DNA of 64,000 nucleotides from Bolinopsis microptera (Eukaryota > Ctenophora > Tentaculata > Lobata > Bolinopsidae), in contig NC_087084.1 in the NCBI RefSeq assembly GCF_026151205.1, positions 8,357,394 through 8,421,393 of the forward strand, given 5' to 3'. Below, piece after piece: positions 22,584 through 35,000 of the stretch; the stretch's first letter is position 1, and each line of letters opens with the position of its first letter. Below the pieces are notes generated by a model that made no database searches, was not told where the DNA came from, and saw only the letters and a program-made list of their open reading frames with translations. The position numbers were made by a program, and so were the translations under genes.

Positions 22584-22843
22584 AATGTGAATGAACGTGA
22601 CAATTACTACAAACACAAAACTACTAGACTGTACACTGACACAAACAAATGTACACTGACTATAACTAACTAACACTGAGTTTTAATTACTTTCAACACT
22701 TGAATCAGTTCAATACTTTCTAGTTAGTCTCTTTCTTCTTTAAATTAACTGAACAGTCTATAACAATTTCTTCCAATTACCTTTTCTCTCCTTTCCTCTG
22801 GTTCTTCTTCGGTGGATCTGTCGTCTCTCACAAGTTAACTGAA

Positions 22844-22852
22844 CTGCTACCA
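22844..22852 (-). other. Primer-binding site (initiator Met tRNA)
   Basis: Minus strand TGGTAGCAG, one base inside the 5' LTR, is complementary to the conserved 3' end of eukaryotic initiator Met tRNA (...CUGCUACCA). This is the primer commonly used by Ty1/copia elements. Confidence 0.8.
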
Positions 22853-22853
22853 C

Positions 22854-23171
22854 TGTTAATATGTGTTCACAGGACTTGAGTTGTTTACAAGAGAAACTCG
22901 CTGGGTTTGAAATAGAAACAGAACCTGTAATAAATAGGATTTATTACACCAATAATATAAACTCAAATAGTTATATCAAGTTCCAATTATCCATTGTAAA
23001 TATATAATAGTATATAGATCATTGTAAATATATAGTTTAAAGGAATACGTACCGGTTGATACTCTACAATAACATAAATCTTCTTTCTACAAACTTAATC
23101 TTCTTTCTACAAACTTCAACCGGTTCTCATGCTATGAATATATAATGATTAGTATTCTGCTAAGTCTAACA
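22854..23171 (-). repeat. 5' LTR (right)
   Basis: 318-bp copy of the left LTR with the same TG...CA ends, followed by the second GTCCG target duplication. It should contain the element's promoter; no canonical TATA box was assigned with confidence. Confidence 0.95.
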
Positions 23172-23305
23172 GTCCGACTGGACATGGAAGTCCCACAATA
23201 TCTTGACTTTTTCGTTCTCCAGCACCTTCTCTGCCCGGTGTTCGAACCACCTTTTACTGCGTCGCGTGGGAAGCCGTATTCCTTGCACAGACTCCAGTGC
23301 AATGC
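23172..23305 (-). pseudogene. C-terminal fragment of the second RLE-type LINE (right part)
   Basis: Minus-strand reading gives LCKEYGFPRDAVK, then (one frame over) WFEHRAEKVLENEKVKILWD and FHVQSDH. This leads directly into the EHCRPDLLL segment at 13940 once the LTR element and one GTCCG copy are ignored. At least one frame change occurs near 23250. It is the 5' side of the fragment at 13600-13940. Its right edge abuts the plus-strand RLE-LINE 3' end at about 23306. Confidence 0.75.
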
Positions 23306-23452
23306 TATTATTGCTCTACGAGGCTACAGAGGCAAGAAAATGGACATAATAGTTAATTATTTATTAAATAACTTTATTCAAATCAAAAATAGAACATAAA
23401 GAACATCTTGATGACCTGATAAGTCACCAAGAGAAAAATAACACAGAATAAA

Positions 23453-25264
23453 CTAAATCATGCTTAACTCTCTCCATGCTTTTCTATCTGTTGCAAAAAG
23501 TCTTAAATGGTATAAATCGTCTGTATTTACAAGTCTAAAGTTTCTGTCACTTAAATCGTTCAAAATAGTTTTTAACAAGTTTGACTGGTGTCGTCCGACT
23601 CTACCTCTCATCAAACTCTGACTCTCTACAGCAAAATGTAAGGCAAGCTGGGCAGGTGAGTTATTATCACTGCGGAGGATGTGACCGAGCATTCTCCACC
23701 GTGCACGAGCAACACGCTCACTTAGTGGAACAACTTCGCAGCGTTTGTATAGAGTCACATTTCGTATGACATTAGGGTAGGTCATGCCGATGATCGTACG
23801 GAGATGATTCCTGTGGCAGACATCAAGTTTTTGAAGGAGTTGTTTAGATGTTGCCCAACTGTTGCAATTATACATCAGTATTGAAACAACTTGTGCTTCA
23901 TATATCTTGAGTCGAATCTTCAAGGGTATACGTCTACCTTGTTCCCAGACTTTTTTGTAGTTCTGAAAAGCAATGTTAGCAAGTATACATCGTCTCTTGA
24001 CATCTTCGATGCTACACAACTTAGAGCCTAAAGAGATAGATGACCTCCAAGGTTCTCTACCTCTGAGTGTCTCTCCTTTGTTATCAACCTCGTTCTTGCC
24101 GGCCAGATAGAAGTGGGTGAACTCGGTTTTTGACTCATTGACAAAAAGATTCCACTCTTCCAATATCTCTTTACATATTGGCAACAAAGACTCCAAATTG
24201 CTTTTATCCTCATCAGTAAAATCAACATCATCTGCGTACTCCCACTCGAGGGGTAACAGATTCTCAGCTATGGGAGGGTTAGGTCTTAGATAGGACATAA
24301 CAGCACGCAGGTGGTAAAGTGCTGCTGCCAGATATAGAGTGAACAAGTTTCCAGACAAACTGTCGCCTTGAAAAGCTCCAATCGTGACAATAAACTCTCC
24401 CGATATTGTTGAGTTCACTTTGATCTTCAGTTTAGTATTTGCGAGCAAATACCTTACCAGTCGAATGTCGTCCTCACTACAACCAGCATCAGCTAAAATG
24501 TCAAGTAATACCGACCTCTTTATGGTATCAAAAGCAGAGGACATGTCAATGCCCATCTTATGAAGAGACCAGCGTTTTTCCTTGACAACTGACACTAGTA
24601 TTCGCTGGGTCCAAACGATATTTGCACAACTATGGCCAGGTTTATAGGCATTCTGCCAAGGACCAGTGTACTGAGATACTTGCCTTTGGATGCGCTTTAA
24701 GACTATCATGGACAATATCTTTCTAGTACCGTTTAGTAGGCAAAGTGGGCGCAAACTCTTAGGGGGGCCTAGTGGCTTTCCAGGTTTTTGGAGCGGAGTA
24801 AGGTATCCCTCTGTGAAAGAAGGTACATGTTCATGGAGCTCAAAGGATCGATTAGTAAGTTGTGCAAATGTGGAAAAAAAGATTTCAGGAGAGTGTTTAA
24901 GAAATTCGTTTGGGATCCCATCTGGTCCAACAGCTTTACCGTTCTTGATTTTCTTGGCCGCAAGCTCAACTTCAAACGCTGTAATGGGGTTTTGAAGGGG
25001 CCTAGGGTTACCTGTGAACGGTTCTAGTGGTGGTTCACTGTCAGGTCCAGTGTAGTGTTCTTCGAAATACTGGCGAGTGATTTCAGCCTTGTCTCGTTCA
25101 TTATCTACCAGTTGGTTGTCAGTGTTGAAAACAGACACAGAGCCTGCACCCGTTTTCTGTTTGCCTGATAGTTGACGAGCAGCTTCAAACATTCTCCGTC
25201 CTTCGTCTATGGTGGCTATAGAGTCAGCTAGGCTGTTTGCTAACTCAACTCTCAATGTTTTCAA
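23453..25264 (-). CDS. Reverse transcriptase of the tRNA-headed LINE
   Basis: An open frame of 603 codons that continues ~20 codons upstream without a Met. RT motifs are present: KNGKAVGPDGIPNEFLK, LRPLCLLNGTRKILSMIV, MGIDMSSAFDTIKR (motif A), GAFQGDSLSGNLF (motif B) and EYADDVDF (motif C, near residue 342). The C-terminal part has WATSKQLLQKLDVCHRNHLR and RWRMLGHILRSDNNSPAQLAL, a tail seen in several invertebrate LINE groups. No apurinic endonuclease precedes the RT and no restriction-like endonuclease follows it, so the copy is 5'-deleted or relies on another enzyme. The clade is not certain. The frame has no internal stop, which suggests youth. Confidence 0.85.
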   Translation of the reverse strand: MKTLRVELANSLADSIATIDEGRRMFEAARQLSGKQKTGAGSVSVFNTDNQLVDNERDKAEITRQYFEEHYTGPDSEPPLEPFTGNPRPLQNPITAFEVELAAKKIKNGKAVGPDGIPNEFLKHSPEIFFSTFAQLTNRSFELHEHVPSFTEGYLTPLQKPGKPLGPPKSLRPLCLLNGTRKILSMIVLKRIQRQVSQYTGPWQNAYKPGHSCANIVWTQRILVSVVKEKRWSLHKMGIDMSSAFDTIKRSVLLDILADAGCSEDDIRLVRYLLANTKLKIKVNSTISGEFIVTIGAFQGDSLSGNLFTLYLAAALYHLRAVMSYLRPNPPIAENLLPLEWEYADDVDFTDEDKSNLESLLPICKEILEEWNLFVNESKTEFTHFYLAGKNEVDNKGETLRGREPWRSSISLGSKLCSIEDVKRRCILANIAFQNYKKVWEQGRRIPLKIRLKIYEAQVVSILMYNCNSWATSKQLLQKLDVCHRNHLRTIIGMTYPNVIRNVTLYKRCEVVPLSERVARARWRMLGHILRSDNNSPAQLALHFAVESQSLMRGRVGRHQSNLLKTILNDLSDRNFRLVNTDDLYHLRLFATDRKAWRELSMI

Positions 25265-25484
25265 CCGTTTAGTAATGTCGTTTGAGAGCCTGTTAATTTT
25301 AGCTCTAATAGTTAATAGTAATAGTAATAGTTAATAGTAATATGTTTACAGGGGTATCCTAGGAAGTTTCTTGAACTTTTAACAGGTACCCCTCCTCATT
25401 TAACCCTCAATTAAGTTTCCTATTATTCGGCTGAGTCGACCGAGGAGATCACATAGATCCAATGGATCCTTAGCTACTCCCTAG

Positions 25485-25563
25485 ACTAGGTGACACTGGG
25501 ATTCGAACCCTAAACCTTCTGCGTAGAAGGCGGATGCTCTAACCACTAGGCCACCTAGCCCCC
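25485..25563 (-). promoter_or_regulatory. tRNA-derived head with pol III A and B boxes
   Basis: On the minus strand CTAGGTG can pair with CACCTAG as an acceptor stem. TGGCCTAGTGGTTAGAGC matches an A box/D arm and GGTTCGAATCC matches a B box/T arm. The anticodon arm (CCTTC-TACGCA-GAAGG) has a six-base loop, so it is not a normal tRNA. The position at the 5' end of the inserted LINE suggests an internal pol III promoter, as in SINEs. Confidence 0.75.
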
Positions 25564-26015
25564 GACATAAAATATGAGACTTCTCTATCAGAAATCTCTT
25601 ACAACCTCATCCCTGCACCTGTGATGGAGTAGATGTGTATATATATTTAGTTGTTGCTATTTCATATAATATTGGTAGCAGTGAAAAATTTCCATTACCT
25701 GTTTATCGTGCTCTGCCAATCGCATCACTTGATTTAATTGAATGTATATATATATAATATTGTTTGAATGACCTTCACTATGTATTATACCAGGATACTT
25801 CCGCAAAGACACATATTCTGCCCTCTAAAAGGGGCCATAATTGTTGCAATTATGTAATTTTATAGATTTATCATTATTATTATTACTAATCAATAATATC
25901 ATAAATTGCAAACTGAATTGTTATTTTATTACAAAATTTATGATGTTGACCATCTATTTGATTTTAGATATGTTACCATTTTCCACCTGCTATCCTGGAT
26001 TTTCATTTTCCTCAG

Positions 26016-29000
26016 CTCCTTCATCAAGTGTATTGCCGCAAATAGATCCTCATAATCCACCTATACCAACAACAGAACACCATCTAAATATAGACTCGAG
26101 ATTTGCTAACAAGACATACGGAGAAGTTCTAAAAATGTATCAAACTTCTTTTAAAAAGAAGTCAAATCTTAGTAATGAGCTATTGTTGAGGTGTTCAGAT
26201 TTGCTTTCAGATAGTCCAAAATCAGCATCTCATCATTACAAAGAGGACTCCTTAATATCACCCATTGATAACAATCAATCAACTGCAAGTGTTGGAAACA
26301 AAAAATCTGCAAATCAAAGTGAGTACAATCGTGAACTGATTTTGGGTTATATTTGTGTTTTTTGTGGCTGGCAATCAAGAGGTTGTACATTATGTCCCAT
26401 TGTGTTTACAGAAAGTATGTAATTCACAATCATGCAATTGCCTAAATATAAAACTTGTCTGCAAAACTATAAAACGTTTGGCACAATTTTCAGCAACAGC
26501 ATCAAGGAGGAAAAGAGCTGAAAAACCTTGGGTAACTGATGAATTATTGGAGAAAATCGTACATAATCGTGACCTTTATGATAAATGGTTCAAAGTGAGA
26601 AAAAAATTGTGCTCCTATGATGAAACTGACGCTAAGGGAGGAAAATGCCCTTGTATGACATGCACTGAAAAGCGGACTCGTTATACTACATACAATCAAC
26701 ACAAACTAAAACTAACTAAAGCAAAGTATAATGCTAAACTTGAATACTATGGCGGTGAGTGTATTTTGATAATAGTGCGTTTCAAATTTGATAATATTAG
26801 AGACATTTATTTTATATATTAGAAGTACTTACATTGATTTTGAGGGGGCAGGGGGGGTCTTTATGAAATTTCTCTCGAAATTGATTTTATAATTGTTTCT
26901 GATAGAGGGGAGTGATATCTACCAGATGTTTTTGGTCCCATGGAAAAATTTTGTTCCTTTTTTATTCGATTTTGAAAATCTTGGACCTGAAAAAATCGTC
27001 AAAAAACGAGGTCCAAGATTTTCAAAATCGAATAAAAACTTTTCTAAGGTAGGCCCCGTGACAGCATGGACATTTTTTCGTAATTCGCATCTTTTGGCGT
27101 TAAGCTTAACTCCAAAAGATGCGATTTGACGTCGTGTCAAATAATTTTGACTTGAAATAATCGAGATTTATCCCCAAATTGCATCTTTTGGCGCTAAGCT
27201 TAACGCCAAAAGATGCCGTTTGACGGATAAAGTCGTAAAATCTTAAAATGCGTTTTCAAATGGCATCTTTTTGAGTTAACCTTAACTCCAAAAGATGCGA
27301 TTTGGAAAATACTTTTGCGCGAAATTTCAAAATTCTTCTTCCGAATTCTTGAATTGCTGCATTTTGCAAATCAGCTGATATTTGTAACTTTAAAAAATAA
27401 CTGTAACTTATATATTTATACAGGTCCCCGGTTTAACAAGCATTCAGGATAGAACCAGCAGCGGCTAATGACACTGAAACAGAGATGAAACACAGTAAGA
27501 ACAGCAGAAAGAGTGGAGTGCGATAAATATCTTCTTTTCTTCTGCAGTCTGCACTGGTTACTGATACTGATTACTGGAATCGGTTATCTAATCGAAGCCT
27601 AGCCTATTTGTAACTGGCAAGTGATTTTCCGGATTCAATTTTCAGATAGTCCTTTTTAGCTAGTCGTGAATTTCGTCGATTTCCGATATTTTCAGACGAT
27701 TCTTCATTAGGTCCTCAATCCTGAGCACTAGGATTACCTAAGTTTTTGTTACTATCTGAATTATTTTCTCATGCTACTGGTTCGCTAGGTTCAAAAGTTT
27801 ATTTTCTATTTATCATGAAAAAAAAATGTGTGCTCAGAAGTGATTTGGGCAAAAGCTCAATCAGCAGTCACGTGGGATAGAACTACCAACCGTCCGCTCT
27901 ACAGAAGGACGTTCTAGCCGCTGAGCTACTTGGGAGATGTCCTATAGAAAATTTTAATGTCCATATTTTGGTAAAAAGTGCTTATTTGGCTTAAATTAGC
28001 ATCGCATATAATGCTCAATTACTCGATTAATCAATTTCGAGTTTGTTTAGTACTATAGTACTAAACAAAAGTACTGATATAGGGACTGTATGTAAACAAT
28101 TAAGTTGAAGTACAATATTTCTATACATTACTGTGCTGTTATGTAATACTCCCAATTAAAGTGCTCACACTTGAAACTGGCGATTCAGTGTAAAAGTTTT
28201 TTGTAAGATTTTGCACGATGTTTAATGGGATGACTGTTTAATTTAGAAGTTGCATCGACCTCTCGAACTAACATTTTGATCCAGGGCCATGTCTGGTGCC
28301 ATAGCTTGCGACAACGATGCTTCTCGGCGGACAATCTGCCACAAACAGCCAGTTTCAATTGTGACAAAATCATAAGACCTGCTATTGTTAACAGAATCTT
28401 CTAAGAAGAGCATAGTGATACTTACTAATAGGAAGGGATCAAGGTAAATAGTCTCTCAATCATATCTAATACAACTAGCACGTTTCCTTGATTTTTGTAG
28501 GGGATTTGTAGGGGATTTGACCCCTGTATGGGGATTTATGTTCCGGGGTATTTGTAACAGGTTTAGGGGTTTAAATAGTTAGTTCCTGTCCCAAACCATC
28601 AGAAAAATCAAGTTTCAACCTCCCAACCCACTCAGGCCACTCCCAGGGGCCACGCCCATCCCAAAATAGCTGAAATCCAGGTCAAATCAAGATTACTATC
28701 TTTGTATCTTTAATACACTATCTACTTATTCACTAGCTTGCTAAAATTCATCGGCAAATTACCGCTGCTCGAGTTACCTAGCAAGGCCCATGTCAGTTTT
28801 GTTTATGTTATATTTATCATGAAAAATGATTTTGCTCAGAGTGATCTGAGCAAAAAAATTAACATGCCAGTACGCTGAGTTGAACATTCGATCGTCGGCT
28901 TCAATGCTGGCGCTAAGGTTTTTTTTTATTGGGTGCCAAGGGTGCCAGCACCCTTGCCTCAAATTTTTTCATCGAAAAATTAAAATTGGCTGAAACGAAA

Positions 29001-32000
29001 AAAAACATAGTTTCTTGGGGGGGGGGGCGGGGGGGGGGGGGGAGGGGGGGGGGTGAGGTTAGGATTGAATTGACCATGGTTAATGAGGGTCTGTACATGC
29101 TCAAATAGTGGGCCTGTTGATAGCTTGGATGTGTTTTATTATAGTGTAGACTTACTTACATGGGTCTATACTCTATAAGGTGGAATAGTGGGTCTGTTGA
29201 ATGTTGATATTGATAGTGGGTCTGTTGTTATTAAGTGTGTGTCTACTCGCTTAATAGTGGGTCTTTGCTACTCTGAAATGGGTCTGTAGGACGTAGGTTG
29301 ACTTGTGGGTCTGTAAGATGAAATAGTGGGCCTGTTGATATTGATAGTGGGTCTGTTGTTATTAAGTGTGTGTTTACTCGCTTAATAGTGGGTCTTTGCT
29401 ACTCTGAAATGGGTCTGTAGGTTGACTTGTGGGTCTGTAAGATGAAATAGTGGGTCTGTTGATATTGATAGTGGGTCTGTTGTTATTAAGTGTGTGTCTA
29501 CTCGCTTAATAGTGGGTCTTTGCTACTCTGAAATGGGTCTGTAGATTGACTTAAGGTCTGTAACTCTGTAAGGTGGAATAGTGGGCCTGTTGATATTGAT
29601 AGTGGGTCTGTTGTTATTAAGTGTGTGTCTACTCGCTTAATAGTGGGTCTTTGCTACTCTGAAATGGGTCTGTAGATTGACTTGTGGGTCTGTAAGATGA
29701 AATAGTGGGCCTGTTGATATTGATAGTGGGTCTGTTGTTATTAAGTATGTGTCTACTCGCTTAATAGTGGGTCTTTGCTACTCTGAAATGGGTCTGTAGG
29801 TTGACTTGTGGGTCTGTAAGATGAAATAGTGGGCCTGTTGATATTGATAGTGGGTCTGTTGTTATTAAGTGTGTGTCTACTCGCTTAATAGTGGGTCTTT
29901 GCTACTCTGAAATGGGTCTGTAGATTGACTTGTGGGTCTGTAAGATGAAATAGTGGGTCTGTTGATATTGATAGTGGGTCTGTTGTTATTAAGTGTGTGT
30001 CTACTCGCTTAATAGTGGGTCTTTGCTACTCTGAAATGGGTCTGTAGATTGACTTGTGGGTCTGTAAGATGAAATAGTGGGTCTGTTGATATTGATAGTG
30101 GGTCTGTTGTTATTAAGTGTGTGTCTACTCGCTTAATAGTGGGTCTTTGCTACTCTGAAATGGGTCTGTAGGTTGACTTGTGGGTCTGTAAGGTGGAATA
30201 GTGGGTCTGTTGATATTGATAGTGGGTCTGTTGTTATTAAGTGTGTGTCTACTCGCTTAATAGTGGGCCTTTGCTACTCTGAAATGGGTCTGTAGATTTA
30301 TTTGTGGGTCTGTAAGGTTACAAAGTGGGTCTGTTGTTATTGGCAGTGGGTCTGTAAGGTCAAATAGTGGGCCTATTGTTATTAAGTGTGTGTCTACTCG
30401 CTTAATAGTGGGTCTTTGCTACTCTGAAATGGGTCTGTGGATTGACTTGTGGGTCTGTAAGATGAAATAGTGGGTCTGTTGATATTGATAGTAGGTCTGT
30501 TGTTATCAACTGTGTGTCTACTCCCCCATGGTCACCTGGTAACTGGGCTGTGTTTATGACTGCAGTCAGTCAACGATTTGAACTGTGGATTAGTCATTAG
30601 TAAATATCTGTCATAACATCCAAGCAAACATTCTAGAAGACTTCTATAAATAGTCAATAGTGTCCCCTAGACCGTAGGAAATGTAAAAATTTTAAGACGA
30701 TGAGGCCTGAGTAAGTCGTAAATTCTGATTGGAGAATGCAGATTGCTGTTGTGAAGTTACCAACTTTACGTGAGTACTTGATTCTTTTCAATCCCAGTTT
30801 ATTGCTGTCCTACAAATTTCTTTAATGCCAAATGTCGTCTAAAACACCCTGTTTCGCAAAAAATTTCCGGGGGGCTGCGCCCCCCTAGCCCCCGCCAAGG
30901 GGCTCCGCCCCTGGACCCCGCTTGGGGCTGCGCCCCCAGACCCCTGCCACAGCTTGCTCGCTTCGCTCGCTGCGCAGATGGATTGGACACGTCGGCTCGC
31001 TTCGCTTGCCAACAGCCCCCCTCAAAGAAAAATCCTGGCTACGTCCCTGTACGTGAGTACTTGATTCTTTTCAGTCCCAGTTTATTGCTGTCCTACAAAT
31101 TTCTTTAATGCCAAATGTCGTCTAAAACACCCTGTTTCGCAAAAATTTTCCGGGGGGCTGCGCCCCCCAGACCCCTGCCACAGCTTGCTAGCTTCGCTCG
31201 CTGCGCAGCTGGATTGGACGCGTCGGCTAGCTTCGATCCCCGACAGCCCCCCTCAAATAAAAATCCTGGCTACGTCCCTGACCCTATACATCTTTATACT
31301 ATAAGTATAAAGCCAGCATTTTAAGGGGTATTTGTAAGTTTTCCACATATGTATGAGTGGACTTTGGAAATCAAATTATCAACCAAAATGTGGTAGAATA
31401 TTGCATATATGAATTATAGTACATATAATTATTCTGACGGAAGAAGGTCATCAACTTCAAGTCCTAAATTATGGAATGTAATATTTAGTCCAATCTCTAA
31501 GATTGTTGATAGGGAAAGTTCAAAAAATTGGATTAAAAAATTTGCGAAAAAAGTTACTGCGAGCGCAGCTCAGCCAGCGAGCCACATTCAATGGAAAAGT
31601 GGGTCTTTAACCCAAAAAAGTCAGCACCATTGGGTGGGTCTGTGGCACCCAGAAAAAAAAACCTTAGCTGGCGCTCTAGGATGCACGCCACTGCTGTATT
31701 ACATAGACTAAAATTTTGATGACTATACTTTTGCAAGACATGAACCGTGCTTATTTTACAGAAATTAGTACCGCATACAATCCTCAATTTCGAGTTGGTC
31801 ATGATTGTAATTGGGAGGTGGGAACAACTCTTCTGCATTTAATTAGAACTGTCTGTACAGTTTACAAATACAATGGAGTAAATACAAAGGTTGTGTACAC
31901 TACTGTGCTGATATGGAAAACTCCCGACTAGACTATATGTTGCTACAATTCATTCGGGGGCGTGGATGAGGTTTGTAATTTAGCTATTTAGGCATTTGTT

Positions 32001-35000
32001 TTTGACTGATTTATCTTCTGGACAGTTCTTGGAACATTGGAAGTTCAATAAAAATCAGTGCAGTAGAGGAGTAAACTTGCACGAGAGTTAAAATGGTACT
32101 ATTATAATCTGTGTTGTCAGGTAAGATTTCAGTTTTAACTTTTTAGTGGCGTTTTTAATCACGATAAACTCCCCTTAAATCGCATCTTTTGGCGTTAAGC
32201 TTAACTCCAAAAGATGCGATTTAGCGACGCGTTATAAAATTTTCAAAATATTTCTTAAACCGCATCTTTTTCAATGAAACAAGAAATTTCAATGAAACAA
32301 GAAATTTAATTTTAGCACATTTTTACAGAATAAAAAGATGTAAAACAATTCATAAAATATAATGCCCATTTGGTGTATGACTTTTTGTCCTTGACTGCTA
32401 GTTTGGTTTTGGAAGGACAGGTAACTAACGGGGCAAGGAATGCGCGTGCCTGGAAGCTTTTGCACACACCGAAACGCTAGTTCAGTTAAGTTTATAGAGA
32501 CAAGGCTCAGATTAGGACTAGAAGAAAAATTGTAAGCAGACATTAGGGGTTCTGTTTATAGTTGTTATTATAGGTTGCAGTCTTGTTGTGACAAAAAGTC
32601 TACACTAAAACATTCTTTGGTTTATATTGTGTAGTTCAAGGATATAAAATGCAGCTTCAAGCTTTCAAGGTGGATATTGGAGAGCTGGCGAAAGATTATG
32701 GCCTTTGTATCAATGGTTATAATAAGCTATAAATATCTTAAACTATACAGTGCTAATTAAAATTTCTTTAAACTTCATTCTCAAATTAGATTTTTAAAAT
32801 TCAAAAGTAAATATACAATAATTTTATTAAAACTTTCTCACACATACTTTACTCACAGGACAAGACTTGGAAAACAGTAGCCTAGGGTAATTTTAATTGA
32901 GATGTGTGTGACCAGCCAGTTATAATGTTTGGGAAATAAGATTTGCGCAGTCAAAATCTTTGACAGTCCAATCAAGCAGGGCGTGATTATGTTGATTCGT
33001 TAATAGCGCACGTTTTAGCTTACCTCGCAAGCACATTACACTAGTAGTAAAGTCAGTCATTCTGAATTTTGGGGTTAAAATGTTAAAAATTTTGGTTGAT
33101 CTAGTGTTGTGATTGTCAGGTGGGTCTGCCTGACAGATTAGAAGGCAGGGTTTCCTCGAGGAACACGTGTAACCTTCATGTAAGGATATTGGAGCACGGA
33201 ATTTCATTATCTTGTAGAGCTCGAGGTAACTGTGGTATGTATAGAGATTTTGTATAGCTAGAATATTATTATGCTTAAATATCGGTTTGGTGTGCTCTTT
33301 TATGAAAAATTTTTGGTCAAGTTTCTGGTGTCCTATAGGCCTAGTACGTGCACAAGTCTTAAACTTATCAAGGTACGCCAGCCTGTCACCAAATAGTACT
33401 CTGAGACAGTACTTCTGAGCAGTAAATAATGAGCTTATACGTTGTTTCGCTGCCCCACCCCATACAGATATACAGTAGGAAAGATGTGATTCGAACAGAG
33501 TATAATATAATTGTTGGTGTAGAAATTCTGGAAGGGAGCAGCGAAGTCTACATAAAGTGGATGTGGAATGATTTAGAGTTCGCTTAAGTGCTTTGATGTG
33601 ATCTTCCCATGATAGGTTCTCGTCAATTATAACACCCAGAAATTTTGCGGATGAAACCTTTTTGATTGGAAAGTTGTCTATAGTTAATACAACTTCAGGG
33701 TGTGATAAAGTCTCTAACTTAGAACCTGCCATGGTGGGTTTGAAGTGTATGTAGCAGCACTTAGACATGTTTATATGTAACTTATTCGCTCTCATATAAG
33801 ACTTTAATGATGACAAAAGCTCATTTCCTCGTTCATATGCCTCACGTTTTGTTTTTCCGACAACAAATATATTGGTATCATCAGCAAAGGTAACAAATGA
33901 TCCTAGTTTAGAACTGTTTGTGATGTCGTTCATATAAAGAAGAAATAGGAGAGGTCCAAGAATTGAACCCTGTGGGACACCAAATTGAATAGATAGGGTA
34001 TCTGATTTTTCTCCTACAACTTCGGTGTATTGTTGCCTGTTTGTCAAGTAGCTTTTAATGAGGTTATTTGCAACTCCTCTCACTCCACATCCCTCTAGTT
34101 TTATAAGAAGTGTTGAATGGTCGATAGTGTCAAAAGCTTTGCTTAGGTCAATGAATATTCCTAAAACATGATTCTTAAGTTTAAGAGATTTCGTAATCAA
34201 ATTTACAGAGTAATTGACTGCATGAGATGTAGAGTGAGATTTCCTAAATCCAAACTGCGTCTTCGATATAACTCCCTGGGAGCTAACAAATCCGTATATT
34301 CTAGAATATATGAGCTTTTCAAAGATCTTACCGAAGACGGACAGTGTGGAGATAGGACGGTAGTTCTCAATTTCTTCTGGGTTACCTTTCTTATATACAG
34401 GTGTTATTTTACCAGTTTTCAGGACATCAGGAAATATACCTTTGGTCATAAGGATATTGAAGTAATTCGATAATACAGGTGCAATTACATGAGATGACTT
34501 TTTTACTACACTTATGGGAATGTCACTGGCTTTACCATTTTCGAACTCGCTTATGATTTTCAATATTTCGTTCGAGGAGCAATCTTCTAGCCTAATATTT
34601 TTTTCATTTCTTGGGTTCAGGAAGTCATAGAAAGTTTTCATGGGTAATATAGGCAGGCCATCAGATAGATTATGCAGTGTCTCATTCAGCTTTGGTGCAA
34701 TAGAGACAAACCAAGCATTGAATCCATTAGCAATTGCTCTTCTATCAACTATTCTTTGGTTATCAATGATAAATGGGGGCTTGGTTTGCCTCTTCTTTTT
34801 GCCCCTGAGTTCGTTAATAATTTGCCAGGTTTTCTTGCTGTTTTCACAGTTGTTTACGATTTCGTTACAGTAATGCCAACGTTTGGCAGCTTTAATGATA
34901 GCTTTGAGCATCCTACGATAATCACTAAATACTTGGTAGAGCAATAAATTACCACCAGGGTTCTTATTAGTAACGGTGTCAGACCACTCCTTACGCAGTT

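Larger units (their letters stand above)
13941..23171 (-). mobile_element. Ty1/copia-like LTR retrotransposon with nested insertions
   Basis: Two 318-bp LTRs with TG...CA ends (13941-14258 and 22854-23171) look identical by eye. They are flanked by the 5-bp target duplication GTCCG (13936-13940 and 23172-23176). The element is in minus orientation: 5' LTR on the right, a primer-binding site for the initiator Met tRNA at 22844-22852, gag start at 22583, a long ORF to 16189, and a polypurine tract beside the left LTR. Identical LTRs point to a very recent insertion. It lies inside an older LINE fragment. The internal region carries a foldback element at 15050-16403 and a DNA transposon at 20397-22320. 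The visible ORF lacks integrase and the RT palm, so the element probably depends on a helper. Confidence 0.93.
23350..25563 (-). mobile_element. LINE with tRNA-like 5' end, flanked by a 7-bp target duplication
   Basis: The insert is bounded by GACATAA at 23343-23349 and 25564-25570. Comparison with the uninterrupted copy at 6917-6930 shows the insertion point. In minus orientation it starts with a tRNA-like sequence (25563 to ~25485), then ~180 bases of linker, a short (TAATAG)n-like stretch, an RT open frame (to 23453) and an AT-rich 3' tail containing AATAAA. The single target duplication around everything implies that the tRNA-like head, RT and tail moved as one unit. Confidence 0.75.
23306..25770 (+). 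other. Second copy of the plus-strand RLE-LINE 3' end, split by an insertion
   Basis: 23306-23349 (TTGCTCTACGAGGCTACAGA...) matches 6895-6922, and 25571-25765 matches 6925-7115. The piece between (23350-25563) is an inserted element bounded by the duplicated word GACATAA. The copy retains only the last ~12 codons and the 3' UTR, so it is a severely 5'-truncated insertion. Confidence 0.8.

Noticed and set aside
25485-25563. Functional tRNA gene
   Set aside because: The anticodon arm has a six-base loop and the sequence is the 5' end of an inserted retroelement within one target duplication.
25841-26015. Leucine-rich N-terminal extension (MLQLCNFIDLSLLLLL...) as a signal peptide of the RRM gene
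   Set aside because: It lies upstream of a good splice acceptor at 26015, is AT-rich intron-like sequence, and makes no sense for an RNA-binding protein.
31409-31711. 100-aa frame inside the TIR structure
   Set aside because: Faint LINE C-terminus-like words (SSPKLWNVI) at most; too short and without context to call.
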